Program-made: the position numbers and the translations under genes | In this document: piece by piece, positions 50,930-59,539 of the stretch | Position numbering within the stretch: position 1 is the first letter of the stretch | Layout: every line of letters begins with the position of its first letter | The notes under the pieces: generated by a model | The model's input: the letters and a program-made list of their open reading frames with translations, nothing else | Told to the model about the DNA's origin: nothing | Database searches by the model: none | Assembly (NCBI GenBank): GCA_963803775.1 | Contig: CAWDNS010000001.1 | Coordinates: 248,001-312,000, forward strand | Reading direction: 5' to 3' | DNA length: 64,000 nucleotides | Origin: JABCZH01 sp963803775 | GTDB lineage: Bacteria > Acidobacteriota > Terriglobia > Terriglobales > Acidobacteriaceae

Positions 50930-52776
50930 CAGAGCCACCTCGCAACCATTCTGCTCCCACTACCATCGCAGCCACCGGCGCTCAGGTCGGAGACGTCAGG
51001 CTCGCCGAGCCGGCGCAGTTTCGCATGGTGCTGATGTCCGTCCTGGCAGGCGGAATTGGCATTTTAGCCGGCCTTATCGCCTATGCGCTGTACAAGTTGA
51101 TCGGCTTCTTCACCAACATCGTTTTCTACCATCGGCTTTCTGCCGAATTCATAAGCCCGCGCCATAATCAACTCGGCTGGTGGGTAATTCTGGTTCCAGC
51201 CATCGGCGGCATCATCGTGGGCTTCATGGCAAAGTATGGAACTCCCAAGATCAAAGGACACGGCATTCCCGAAGCCATGGAAGCGGTGCTGGTCAATCGC
51301 AGCCGCATTGAGCCCCGAGTCGCCATCCTGAAGCCGATTTCGGCCGCCATCGCTATCGGCACCGGCGGCCCGTTCGGAGCCGAAGGCCCCATCATTCAGA
51401 CTGGTGGCGCCATTGGCTCACTGGTCGGCCAGGTGCTCCACACCACCGCATCTGAGCGCAAAGTGTTGCTGGCGTGTGGTGCGGCGGCGGGCATGTCGGC
51501 AACCTTCAACACGCCGATTGCGGGCGTGATTCTGGCCATAGAACTACTTTTGTTTGAATTTAAATCACGATCGTTTATCCCTCTGGTCATCGCCAGCACG
51601 CTTGCCACTGCGGTGCACATGCAACTGCTGGGTGCGGGGCCAATGTTCAAAGTGGCAGCCATGAACTTCGACATTCCCCGCGCTCTGCCTTTCTATTTGC
51701 TCTTGGGAGTCATTTGCGGACTGGCCGCAGTTGGCTTCAGCAAACTCTTGTACTGGACCGAAGACCAGTTCGAGAAACTGCCGATCGATGAACTCTGGTG
51801 GCCGGCAATCGGCGCGCTGGGTCTGGGGATCATCGGTTACTTTGTACCCCGTGTGCTCGGTGTCGGCTATGACACCATCGGCGACATCTTGAATGCCAGC
51901 CTCGCCTGGAAACTGCTGCTCGTCGTGATGCTCGCCAAGGCCGTCGCTTTGGTGACCTCGCTAGGTTCAGGTACGTCCGGCGGATTGCTCGCGCCTATGT
52001 TCATGTCGAGCGCGGCCATGGGTGGAGTGTTTGCTCTGGGCATGAACCGAATCTTTCCCGCGGCGAATCTCTCGCCGGGGGCCTTTGCGTTAGTCGCCAT
52101 GGGAGCGGTCTTCGGATCCGCCTCGCGAGCCACATTCGCGTTCATCATCTTCGCCTTTGAGATCACCCGCGATTACAACTCGGTCCTGCCTCTCATGCTG
52201 GTGAGCGTAATTGCCGACGGAATTGCCATGCTGCTGATGCCGCGGGCCTCCATCATGACCGAGAAGCTGGCTCGGCGCGGCTTGTACATCCACCAGGAAT
52301 ATGAAACCGATGTGTTGCAGCAAGTCATGGTGGGTGAAACCATGGACAAAGACATTCCCGTGTTACCCGCAGGCATGAAGATCAGCGAATTGTCCGATCG
52401 CATTAGCCGCCACGATCCCGAAGTCAGCCGTCATCAGGCCGTGTTCGTCACAGACGCGACCGGCCAGCTCGCAGGGCTGATCACACGAGGTGACCTGATG
52501 CGGGCACTGGCTGGAGACCCCAGCGGAAACTCAACCGTGCTCGATGCCTCAAGCCACGACCTCATCGTCACTTATCCGGATGAGTCATTGCACCAAGCTG
52601 CCGCGAAGATGCTGCGCAACAACATCGGACGCTTGCCCGTAGTGGATCGCGATCAGCCTAAGCGCGTGCTCGGTTATCTGGGCAGATCAGGGATCATGGC
52701 CGCCCGCCGGTGCCGTTTGGACGAAGAGCATGTGCGAGAACCCGGCTGGGTCGGGTTGTGGAAAGGGACGAAGTAG
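50926..52776 (+). CDS. ClC-family chloride channel or antiporter with C-terminal CBS pair
   Basis: 616 residues. A ClC membrane core (~30-430) carries GTGGPFGAEGPII in place of the usual GSGIP, a GSGTSGGLLAPMF helix and FGSASRATFAFIIFAFE. Two CBS domains follow (about 455-600: KDIPVLPAGMKISELSD and DLIVTYPDESLHQAA), which sense adenosine nucleotides in relatives. Whether it is a channel or an H+/Cl- exchanger is not clear. The TTG start overlaps the MarR stop, giving a regulator-transporter operon. The plus-strand stop lies one base before the small minus-strand ORF at 52777. Confidence 0.92.
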   Translation: MTEPPRNHSAPTTIAATGAQVGDVRLAEPAQFRMVLMSVLAGGIGILAGLIAYALYKLIGFFTNIVFYHRLSAEFISPRHNQLGWWVILVPAIGGIIVGFMAKYGTPKIKGHGIPEAMEAVLVNRSRIEPRVAILKPISAAIAIGTGGPFGAEGPIIQTGGAIGSLVGQVLHTTASERKVLLACGAAAGMSATFNTPIAGVILAIELLLFEFKSRSFIPLVIASTLATAVHMQLLGAGPMFKVAAMNFDIPRALPFYLLLGVICGLAAVGFSKLLYWTEDQFEKLPIDELWWPAIGALGLGIIGYFVPRVLGVGYDTIGDILNASLAWKLLLVVMLAKAVALVTSLGSGTSGGLLAPMFMSSAAMGGVFALGMNRIFPAANLSPGAFALVAMGAVFGSASRATFAFIIFAFEITRDYNSVLPLMLVSVIADGIAMLLMPRASIMTEKLARRGLYIHQEYETDVLQQVMVGETMDKDIPVLPAGMKISELSDRISRHDPEVSRHQAVFVTDATGQLAGLITRGDLMRALAGDPSGNSTVLDASSHDLIVTYPDESLHQAAAKMLRNNIGRLPVVDRDQPKRVLGYLGRSGIMAARRCRLDEEHVREPGWVGLWKGTK

Positions 52777-52932
52777 TTATCTTGGGCTTTTCGGGTAGAA
52801 CCACGCGCCCCAGTGACGAACGCTTCCCACGATAGTCAACAAGAAAGGCACACCCATTACGGCCTGTATCGACAGAAGCAAGCCTGCCATCAGTCGGGCT
52901 GTTGGCTCCTTAAGCCTGTGTAGGGTATCCAT
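52777..52932 (-). CDS. Possible small single-pass membrane protein (51 aa)
   Basis: An ORF of 51 codons follows the trypsin-like protease gene by eight bases on the same strand. The peptide has a hydrophobic helix of ~22 residues (LMAGLLLSIQAVMGVPFLLT) with a basic N-terminus (LHRLKEPTAR) and a Trp/Tyr-rich end (HWGAWFYPK). That arrangement is typical of real small membrane proteins. The ribosome site is weak. I have no family match, and coding status is uncertain, but its placement fills what is otherwise a 160-base gap in the operon. Confidence 0.4.
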   Translation of the reverse strand: MDTLHRLKEPTARLMAGLLLSIQAVMGVPFLLTIVGSVRHWGAWFYPKSPR

Positions 52933-52940
52933 GCGAAGAC

Positions 52941-53885
52941 TTACTTCTTCTGCGCCGCTGCGATCAGAGGCTTCAGGGCTCGCACCGAAACCCCCAGCGT
53001 GCCGCCGGAAAATCCGTCGAGGTACGCGGCGTTCACACCGATCACCTCGCCTCGAGAATTGAACACTGGACCGCCGCTGCCCCCATGGGCTGTAGGCGCA
53101 TCGTAGATCAGCTTGTCACCCACCACATCTCCCAGGTGCCCGCAAGTTGCCGACGGACGGATTAAGGAAAGCGCCGCTAATTCGTTGGCGGCCCCGATAT
53201 CGTCACGCCGGAAGGCCAGCCTTTCATAGACTGCGGGCGGCGACTTGGCCACCATACCCAATACGCCCATAGGATAACCCACCACGGAAACCAGTTCCCC
53301 CGGATTCGGAATCGCGTCCGCCAGCGGCAATGGCCGCAGTTGATGCACTGCTTGGCTGTCCTCGATGCGAAGTACCGCCAGATCGCCTTGCGCCGACAAT
53401 ACAGCGGGTGTGATGTTTACAGGAGCCGGTTGCCCAGGAAAGAATGCCAGTAGCTTTTCCAGGTGAGGAGTAGCGCCTCGCTCGAGAAGACCCGCAGAAT
53501 CCGGGTCCTCGTACCAGGGCTCAGCTACGTGTCGATTGGTGGCAAGAAGTCCGTCCGCCACCACGAAACCGCTTCCCGAAATACGCGCCCGGAATGCCGG
53601 AGCCCGCCCCGCGAAGCCCACCTGATATACCCCGAAGATGTAGCAAATAGAATTTCGGTAACGGTTCAGGACCAGCGCCGGCATCGCCTGTTCCTGTTTC
53701 AACAATTGCACTTCGTGCGCCAGGACGCGTACTTGCTGTTCCAGTTCGCGGGTAGCGTTCGCGGGATAGTAGCGAGCCACTAACCCTACGCTAAGCAACA
53801 GAAACACTCCCAGCGCACCTTGCAGCGTGCGTTGCCAGGCGGTGCACACTGGCTCTTCCTGGCTTTGTGGCTGGTTTTCCGCCAT
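52941..53885 (-). CDS. Membrane-anchored trypsin-like serine protease
   Basis: 314 residues: an N-terminal membrane anchor (about 23-43), a coiled-coil-like linker (ELEQQVRVLAHEVQLLKQE) and a trypsin/HtrA-type domain. The triad is intact: His in LLATNRHVAEPW, Asp in GDLAVLRIED and Ser in AHGGSGGPVFN. It lacks a PDZ domain, unlike the two HtrA-type proteins in this window. The ATG at 53885 has GGAAGG before it. It is probably a periplasm-facing protease; substrates are unknown. The short ORF at 52777 follows on the same strand. Confidence 0.88.
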   Translation of the reverse strand: MAENQPQSQEEPVCTAWQRTLQGALGVFLLLSVGLVARYYPANATRELEQQVRVLAHEVQLLKQEQAMPALVLNRYRNSICYIFGVYQVGFAGRAPAFRARISGSGFVVADGLLATNRHVAEPWYEDPDSAGLLERGATPHLEKLLAFFPGQPAPVNITPAVLSAQGDLAVLRIEDSQAVHQLRPLPLADAIPNPGELVSVVGYPMGVLGMVAKSPPAVYERLAFRRDDIGAANELAALSLIRPSATCGHLGDVVGDKLIYDAPTAHGGSGGPVFNSRGEVIGVNAAYLDGFSGGTLGVSVRALKPLIAAAQKK

Positions 53886-53967
53886 GAACCTTCCATGCTC
53901 TCGCGCTTGGGAAAGGTTTCCTAGGGTACGGAAGGTGGTGACCGTGCGGGGAGCCGTATCTCGCTGT

Positions 53968-53991
53968 AGAGACGTGGCTTGCTACGTCTCT
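53968..53991. repeat. GTAGAGACGT-type interspersed hairpin repeat
   Basis: AGAGACGT-GGCTTGCT-ACGTCTCT, a perfect eight-bp stem, in the spacer between the protease and glutaredoxin genes. The core GTAGAGACGT recurs on the minus strand at 38326-38335, inside the leader codons of the DUF2207 gene. This looks like a dispersed REP-like family. Confidence 0.7.
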
Positions 53992-54007
53992 TGGCCGCGT
54001 GGCTACG

Positions 54008-54262
54008 CTAGAGCTTGACGCCTAGTCGTTTGGCCATCTCGTCGTACAGAAAGCCTTCGCCGGGGCGATACGGCTGGACCCACACGCCATCAATGACAAA
54101 TTGTGGGATGGCACGCAGACCGGTGTGTTTGACAACTTCCTCAGCGGCACCGGGAGTTTTTTCAATATCGATATCTTTGAACGGAATATTGTGCTCGGTG
54201 AGAAAGCGTTTCGCTACGCGGCAGTCGGGACACCAGAAGGCGGAATAGACCGTCAAATCCAT
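54008..54262 (-). CDS. Glutaredoxin-family protein
   Basis: 84 residues of the NrdH/glutaredoxin kind: the redox motif is CPDC in VYSAFWCPDCRVAKRFL, and the cis-Pro loop is RAIPQFVIDG. It should reduce disulfides or accept electrons from glutathione or mycoredoxin-like systems; acidobacteria often lack glutathione, so the partner is uncertain. Starting at the ATG at 54262 gives the compact fold; an upstream extension of 15 residues lacks features. It is separated by about 70 bases from the MBL gene on the same strand. Confidence 0.9.
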   Translation of the reverse strand: MDLTVYSAFWCPDCRVAKRFLTEHNIPFKDIDIEKTPGAAEEVVKHTGLRAIPQFVIDGVWVQPYRPGEGFLYDEMAKRLGVKL

Positions 54263-54331
54263 AGTTCCATCTAGATGCAAATCAAACCCGGTTAGTCGCA
54301 ACGGCAAGGTTGCAATTGGACAACTCGAAAG

Positions 54332-55162
54332 TCATTGGATTTTGGCCACCCCAGGAACGGGACCGGGAAACTTCGTGAAAACCGCCGGATCGTGTCCGGG
54401 AATGATGAACCCGGGGCGAGAAGCGATCTGTTTCATACGATCTTGCGCCCGTAGATTCGATGCCGCATCGACTGTGGTTGCAATCGGCGCATGCCGTTCC
54501 AGATTCTCGTACAGGTACATATTGTCGCTAGCCAGCACTACGGTTCCCACGGCTGTGTGCACGCCTACGTATTGCGATTGCCAAGTATGTTTGCCGCCGG
54601 TGTAGCAGGTTACCCCTGGAATAATCTCCTGGGCATCGCCATTCACCAAACCCACCCTACCCTGCGTGTTCAGTTTCACCAGAGTGAGCACATCTTCTTC
54701 ATCGATGCCACCGTGAGTATCCTTCGACTGCCACGCTTCTCCCGCATAGTATTGCAGTTCATCTTTTTGAATCCAGATACGGGCGTTGGGAAACAGATCC
54801 ATGCCGTCGGCGTGATCCCAGTGCATGTGAGTAATGATGACGTCGGTGATGTCCTCCGGTTTCAGACCAACTCGCTTCAATGTTTCGGAGGGCTTGGTGA
54901 AGTCCTTCACTTGCCAGTCTTTGAAAAAGCGTTCATGATAGAACCCGGAATCGACCAGGATATTGCGGCCATTGCCCCGCACCAGCCAGATCATCATCGC
55001 GATATCCAGCTTGCGCGCCGGCTCTGCGCTCGCTACCAATTCTGAAACTGGGAAGTCCGGCAGTGTGGCATAGCGGATGGCGTAAATTTCATAGTTGGGT
55101 TTCGACTGTGCGGCAGCGGCCAGGGCCGTGGCAAGAAGCAGCGCCAACTTGATGATCTTCAT
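54332..55162 (-). CDS. Secreted metallo-beta-lactamase-fold lactonase-like protein
   Basis: 276 residues with a signal peptide (KLALLLATALAAAAQS). The MBL motif HMHWDHADG is intact, as are a later His (GGKHTWQSQYVGV), an Asp (ASDNMYLYENL) and a terminal His (IIPGHDPAVF). The N-terminal ILVDSGFYHERFFKDW and overall order resemble AiiA-like N-acyl homoserine lactonases, which open quorum-signal lactones, but other hydrolases share this fold. Export suggests an extracellular or periplasmic substrate. No LuxI/LuxR signalling pair is seen here. Confidence 0.82.
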   Translation of the reverse strand: MKIIKLALLLATALAAAAQSKPNYEIYAIRYATLPDFPVSELVASAEPARKLDIAMMIWLVRGNGRNILVDSGFYHERFFKDWQVKDFTKPSETLKRVGLKPEDITDVIITHMHWDHADGMDLFPNARIWIQKDELQYYAGEAWQSKDTHGGIDEEDVLTLVKLNTQGRVGLVNGDAQEIIPGVTCYTGGKHTWQSQYVGVHTAVGTVVLASDNMYLYENLERHAPIATTVDAASNLRAQDRMKQIASRPGFIIPGHDPAVFTKFPGPVPGVAKIQ

Positions 55163-55206
55163 AAGTGGTCGATGCGCAACTGGTACAGATCACTGAGAAC
55201 CGGTTA

Positions 55207-55566
55207 TCAAACCCGTTCCAATTCCCTAATAGTACGCTCGTTCACCACATTCCCGGTGTTCAGCGTGGATGCCGGCTCAAACAGTATCAGCCAACATTCG
55301 TCATCGGCTACGGGCTTGTGCTCCACTCCGCGTGGGATGACGATAAACTCGCCTTCCTCAATCCACTCATGCCGGTCAAGAAACTCCATGCGGAAGCGGC
55401 CTTTGACCACCAGAAACATCTCATCTTCGTGTTCGTGATGATGAAAGACAAACTCGCCCTTCAATTTGTCCAGCTTGACGTGCTGTCCGTTTAACTCAGC
55501 GGCGATGTAAGGTTTCCAGTATTCGTGAATCTGTGAGAACTTCTGCGCAAGATTGACTTTGTCCAT
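55207..55566 (-). CDS. Cupin-fold protein
   Basis: 119 residues forming one cupin barrel: motif 1 is FVFHHHEHEDEMFLVVKGRF, giving the His/Glu metal ligands, and motif 2 is EGEFIVIPRGVEHKPVA. The usual order of strands is present. Such single cupins may be dioxygenases, isomerases or sugar-binding proteins; no substrate can be named. The ATG at 55566 is used because the upstream residues do not belong to the fold. It lies 44 bases upstream of the MBL gene on the same strand and may be co-transcribed with it. Confidence 0.88.
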   Translation of the reverse strand: MDKVNLAQKFSQIHEYWKPYIAAELNGQHVKLDKLKGEFVFHHHEHEDEMFLVVKGRFRMEFLDRHEWIEEGEFIVIPRGVEHKPVADDECWLILFEPASTLNTGNVVNERTIRELERV

Positions 55567-55910
55567 GCCTACATACGATGATCCTTTTATTGCCTCGGTC
55601 GCATGAAAACGAGGGTCCGCGGATAAGTGGGCAGGTCTTGCCTGCACGAGCCAGTCTTGCCCATTCGATCTACTCCCACCGCACTCTGCCTTTCCTCAAG
55701 CCAATGAGTTAACACCCTCAGCACCAAGCTCTTGACTCCCCCAATCTACTTCCACCGACGAGTGGCAGCCAGGTTGCCATAAGGTTCTATGGTCTGAGCA
55801 GAACTCGCCGCTGTCATCGCCAGCGGCGGCTAAAGTTTGGACCATAATCACCTATGTAGCCGTTGATGTGGTTTCCGGGACCAAGTCCCCACGAAAGAGA
55901 GGAGCGAGTC
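55567..55910. other. Spacer upstream of the three-repeat gene, with a strong hairpin
   Basis: About 340 bases without a credible gene. The perfect stem CGCCGCTG-N7-CAGCGGCG (55806-55828) lies ~80 bases before the ATG at 55911; it has no T-run, so it is not a terminator and could be a leader RNA element. The rest is featureless. Confidence 0.5.
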
Positions 55911-56450
55911 ATGTCCATTGCAGGCATTCTCAGTAGCAGCCTGTTTAACTCGAACAGTCAGGCCATAAGTCCACAACAGCAGTTCCAAAAGGAGTTTCAA
56001 CAGCTCGGCCAGGATTTGAAGTCCGGGAATCTTTCGGCCGCGCAGTCCGACTTTGCAACTTTGCAGCAGAACTCGGCGTCATCGAGCCCCACCACATCCG
56101 CATCCAACAGCAGCGCCATTGCTCAGGCCTTCAGCCAATTAGGCAAAGACCTGCAATCGGGGAATCTGTCGGCGGCACAGCAGGATTTCTCGAACATTCA
56201 GCAAGACACGCAAAGCCAGAGCACGCAAGCGCATGGTCACCATCATCACCACAGAGGAGGTGGAGGAGGAGGGGGTTCGTCCAGCAGTCAAAGCACGCTT
56301 GCCCAGGAGTTCGCCCAGTTGGGCCAGGATCTCCAGGCCGGAAACGTGTCCGCCGCTCAGCAGGCGTACAGCGCAGTGCAGCAGTCATTCGCGGCGTTCG
56401 GGGCAAATGGCGCCAGCACCTCGGCCGCCACGCTCTCGAGCCTTGCCTGA
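55911..56450 (+). CDS. His/Gly-rich protein with three helical repeats
   Basis: 179 residues built of three near-identical units of about 50-60 residues. Each centres on 'FxQLGxDLxxGNxSAAQxxFxxxQQ' (QQLGQDLKSGNLSAAQSDF; SQLGKDLQSGNLSAAQQDF; AQLGQDLQAGNVSAAQQAY). The units are separated by Ser/Thr-rich linkers, and the second linker holds a polyhistidine-glycine stretch (HGHHHHHRGGGGGG). I do not know a function; it could be a surface, adhesion or metal-binding protein, and no signal peptide is clear. GAGGAG precedes the ATG. Only this copy is seen in the window. Confidence 0.75.
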   Translation: MSIAGILSSSLFNSNSQAISPQQQFQKEFQQLGQDLKSGNLSAAQSDFATLQQNSASSSPTTSASNSSAIAQAFSQLGKDLQSGNLSAAQQDFSNIQQDTQSQSTQAHGHHHHHRGGGGGGGSSSSQSTLAQEFAQLGQDLQAGNVSAAQQAYSAVQQSFAAFGANGASTSAATLSSLA

Positions 56451-56736
56451 GCAAGCAGGCGCGGGCAAAGAAATACGCCACGGATCGCACGGATATTAAC
56501 TGATGGCATAACTGTCGAAATATATCGCCATTTCACTCATTGACTGGGTTGTGAATGCAAGCGCTTGATTACGAAAATTTCGGGATCGCTTTCAGAACCA
56601 GCGAGAATGCTTCCGTAAATCACAGCGAGCGACGCCTACATTTCACAAGGTTCGTCACAAACTTCTGGCCCACGTTCCCTTCATCTGGTTCGGTACCCCA
56701 TCGGATACCTGGGCCACCTGCCAGAATCAGAAAGCT
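56451..56736. other. Spacer with a CACGGAT repeat, no gene
   Basis: The stretch CCACGGATCGCACGGATATT (about 56478-56497) has two CACGGAT units, another short dispersed motif type. A 77-codon ORF here (56555-56788) overlaps the end of the next gene and has no family features, so I do not call it. Confidence 0.5.
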
Positions 56737-58014
56737 TTATGGCGGGCTGAGCTCGAAGATGCCTCCCCATCCGCCCACGTCGGCGTAACCAAACAGGTGG
56801 CCTCCATGCTGGGTCAGGCTGTAGGGATCTGTGCCGTCTGCGCAGTTGGGTAGCGAACAAAAACTGTATAGAACAGACTCTGTCTTTCCATTTATTTCAA
56901 AAACCGTGCCGGCATTTTGGTTCACTCCGCCGTAGGATGTAGTCCCGTAGATCTTCTTGCCGAGCAAAATGACTACCTGCGGTTCAGACCCGTTCGGAGA
57001 ACCAGCGAATGGAAATTCATCGAATTGATACACGCCGCCAGCCCGTGGGGTCAACCGGAAGACAGCCCCGTTGTCTCTGCGGCCTCCGCCAGGAGCCGCA
57101 CCGTACAGGTTCCCGGCTGTATCGATCGTTAGGCCGAACTCGGGGTTAGTTCCGCTTTTCGGAGTAAGCCAGTAGAGGATTGTCTCAGACCAGGGAAGCT
57201 GTGCGTTGGGCGTGAGCTTATAGACAATTCCCCAGCCCGGGTTGTGAAGTCCAATGCCCTTTCCCCCATAAAGCGTTGTACCGTACAAGTTGCCAGCATT
57301 ATCAAAGACAACTCCGGTGTAAGGTTGGGAGCCGTCCATTGGATTGTTTCCGAAGCCATACAAGGTATTTAGCGACCACTGCGTACCCGTGGTAGGTGGG
57401 ACCAATTGGAATACGGCGCCCGCGCTCGCAGGACCTGTGCCTCCGTAGGGCGTCGTGCCGTAAAGGTTTCCGGCACCATCAAAAACGAGCTGGCACTTGG
57501 CCTCCACTCCGTCTTGGCCGTTGAAGCTCCACAATATTGTTTCTGTCCAAGCGCCACCTTGGAGCAACGGTGGGGAAAGCTCGAATACGGTCCCGAAACC
57601 GTTCGGACCAAGAGCGTAGGTTACACCATAGAGATTTCCTTGCGAATCGAAGATTAAACCAGTAGGCCCGGCACCGTCGACTGGATGTTGGCAATTGGTT
57701 GGAGCCCCAAAACTATGAATCACACTTTCGGTCCAACTCCCCCCAGGCAACGGGCTGAGTTCAAATACGGTGCCATAGTTGCAGGCACCGCCTGCGTCCG
57801 TGGTTCCGAAGATATTGCCCTGCTTGTCAAAAACTAAGTTCCCTTGGGGTTCGGCGCCATCGGTGCAGTTAGGATCCGAGCAAAATGTGTAGAGCACTTT
57901 TTCTTGCGCCTGGCTGGAGGCAATGTTAACCAGAGCGAATACCGTTACCATAATTCCGATTACAGGCAGCAATGTAACCTTGACTGGCAGGGGTTTTGCC
58001 GGTGGGATGAGCAT
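56737..58014 (-). CDS. GloVer-repeat (choice-of-anchor) secreted protein
   Basis: 425 residues with a signal peptide at about residues 14-36. The body is a series of repeats, each like 'G-LvfD-qGNLYGtT--GG---GTVFELSPP' (for example NLVFDKQGNIFGTTDAGG and GTVFELSPLPGGSW). This is the GloVer tandem-repeat architecture, probably a beta-propeller at the cell surface, with no known activity. It has strong similarity to the protein at 62639-64000. The start at 58014 precedes the signal; the gene is isolated between spacers. Confidence 0.88.
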   Translation of the reverse strand: MLIPPAKPLPVKVTLLPVIGIMVTVFALVNIASSQAQEKVLYTFCSDPNCTDGAEPQGNLVFDKQGNIFGTTDAGGACNYGTVFELSPLPGGSWTESVIHSFGAPTNCQHPVDGAGPTGLIFDSQGNLYGVTYALGPNGFGTVFELSPPLLQGGAWTETILWSFNGQDGVEAKCQLVFDGAGNLYGTTPYGGTGPASAGAVFQLVPPTTGTQWSLNTLYGFGNNPMDGSQPYTGVVFDNAGNLYGTTLYGGKGIGLHNPGWGIVYKLTPNAQLPWSETILYWLTPKSGTNPEFGLTIDTAGNLYGAAPGGGRRDNGAVFRLTPRAGGVYQFDEFPFAGSPNGSEPQVVILLGKKIYGTTSYGGVNQNAGTVFEINGKTESVLYSFCSLPNCADGTDPYSLTQHGGHLFGYADVGGWGGIFELSPP

Positions 58015-58330
58015 GCGGAATGTCCCTTCTGGCTTCCGGAAACGCTGGCAATTTTAGCACGGGAGAAGCCGGCTAACTGCTCCACCTGAAGCTGGGCTTC
58101 TTCTCAGCGGGCAGCCGAGGACGGCTGTCCCCCACTGTGAGTATGGCGATTCATTGGCATAGGCGGACAAGAGTGTCCGCGTCATGGGCAGGTAACCATA
58201 GCGAAAGGCGCGCCAGAGGGCATTTTTCGGGCGTATCGGGGCGGGTTCGGGTTACCAAGGTTCCTTCCCCGGAACGGTATACGGCGAATATAATTTTATG
58301 ATTCCTACTGCCACGCGAGGTCGCGCTTTA
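58015..58330. other. Spacer with two short palindromic repeats before the GGDEF gene
   Basis: About 315 bases without a gene. GCGGACA-AGAG-TGTCCGC at 58163-58180 is a perfect seven-bp stem; GCCGAGGACGGCTGTCCCC (about 58112-58130) is a related element. These look like dispersed palindromic units. An AT-rich stretch CGAATATAATTTTATG lies just before 58298 and could include a -10 element for the GGDEF gene. Confidence 0.55.
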
Positions 58331-59383
58331 ATGACCGAGGCCGCTGAGCCCAACCCCAACCGGCTGACGCAGGAATTGGCCATTTTTCATGACGTGGCCA
58401 AAGCCCTGACGTCGTCGCTGGACCTCGATTCCATCCTGCAAACCATTATGGAGAAGATGGCGGAATACTTCCGCCCGGATAATTGGTCGCTGCTGATGGT
58501 GGATGACGAGCGCGACGACCTGTATTTTGCGATTGCTGTGGGGAATGCGGCGGAGGCGCTGAAGAATGTCCGCATGAAAGTGGGCGAAGGCATTGCCGGG
58601 CATGTGGCCAAGCATGGAGAACGGCTGATTGTGCCGGATGTTTATACCGACCCGCGATTCACCAAACGGATTGACGAGATGACGCGGTGGGAGACGCGGT
58701 CGATTATCTGCATTCCGCTGCGGTCACGGACGCGGGTGCTAGGCGTCATTCAGCTGGTGAATGTGGACATGAAGAACTTCGGCGATCCGGAGATTTATTT
58801 CCTGCAATCGGTGTGCGACTATGCCGCGATCGCGATTGAGAATGCGCGGGCGGTGCAGAAGATTCAGGAACTGACGATCACCGACGATTGCACCGGGTTG
58901 TTTAACGCGCGGCATCTTTATAAAACGCTGGAGACCGAGGTCTACCGCTCGTCGCGTTTTGGATATGAATTCACAGTGGTGTTCATTGATCTCGATCACT
59001 TCAAGCAGGTGAATGACACTCATGGACACTTGATTGGGAGCAAGCTACTGGCGGAGATTGGGTATCTGGTGAAAGCGCAGTTGCGGTTGATTGACTACGC
59101 GTTCCGCTATGGCGGCGATGAGTTTGTGGTGTTGCTGCCGCAGACGGGAAAAGACCAGGCGCTGGTGGTGGCCAAGCGGTTGCGCGACAGCCTGCGGACG
59201 AGCATGTTCTGCCGCGAAGAAGGACTGAACCTGAATGTCCGCGCTTCCATGGGTGTGGCTACCTACCCGCACGACGCTAAAACTCCGCACGACATCATTC
59301 GTCAGGCCGATGAGATGATGTATCTGGTGAAGAACACCAGCCGGGACAATATCGGGATTGCACAGCGGGGAGTGATGAAGTAG
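58331..59383 (+). CDS. GAF-GGDEF diguanylate cyclase
   Basis: 350 residues: an N-terminal GAF sensor (about 10-165: LDSILQTIMEKMAEYF..., VGEGIAGHVAKHGERLIVPDVYTDPRF) and a C-terminal GGDEF domain (about 175-345). The catalytic motif GGDEF is intact in RYGGDEFVVLLP, and RLID five residues ahead matches the inhibitory I-site RxxD. It should make cyclic di-GMP from GTP in answer to a small ligand or redox signal. The ATG at 58331 has GAGG about ten bases ahead; the ATG at 58298 is an alternative. It is near the CpsB-like gene. Confidence 0.93.
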   Translation: MTEAAEPNPNRLTQELAIFHDVAKALTSSLDLDSILQTIMEKMAEYFRPDNWSLLMVDDERDDLYFAIAVGNAAEALKNVRMKVGEGIAGHVAKHGERLIVPDVYTDPRFTKRIDEMTRWETRSIICIPLRSRTRVLGVIQLVNVDMKNFGDPEIYFLQSVCDYAAIAIENARAVQKIQELTITDDCTGLFNARHLYKTLETEVYRSSRFGYEFTVVFIDLDHFKQVNDTHGHLIGSKLLAEIGYLVKAQLRLIDYAFRYGGDEFVVLLPQTGKDQALVVAKRLRDSLRTSMFCREEGLNLNVRASMGVATYPHDAKTPHDIIRQADEMMYLVKNTSRDNIGIAQRGVMK

Positions 59384-59384
59384 A

Positions 59385-59436
59385 GCATTCAGCATTCAGC
59401 AAATCCGCACTTGGCGTTTAGCGCTTGGCATTTGGT
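59385..59436. repeat. CATTCAGCATTCAGC-type interspersed repeat
   Basis: AGAGCATTCAGCATTCAGCA followed by GGCGTTTAGCGCTTGGCATT, units shared with 14738-14827 and 41971-42003. It fills the short spacer between the GGDEF gene and the CpsB-like gene. Confidence 0.65.
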
Positions 59437-59539
59437 CGGCGACAGTTGGTTCGGTACTCTTTGTGATGAGTGCCGCGACCGAGTTCGATACTTCTTGGTC
59501 TTTCTTTCGGAATCTGCTTAAATCGGCTTCTAGTTGGCC

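Noticed and set aside
56555..56788. A 77-codon plus-strand ORF overlapping the end of the GloVer gene
   Set aside because: No family features, no clear ribosome site, and it runs into a well-supported gene on the other strand.
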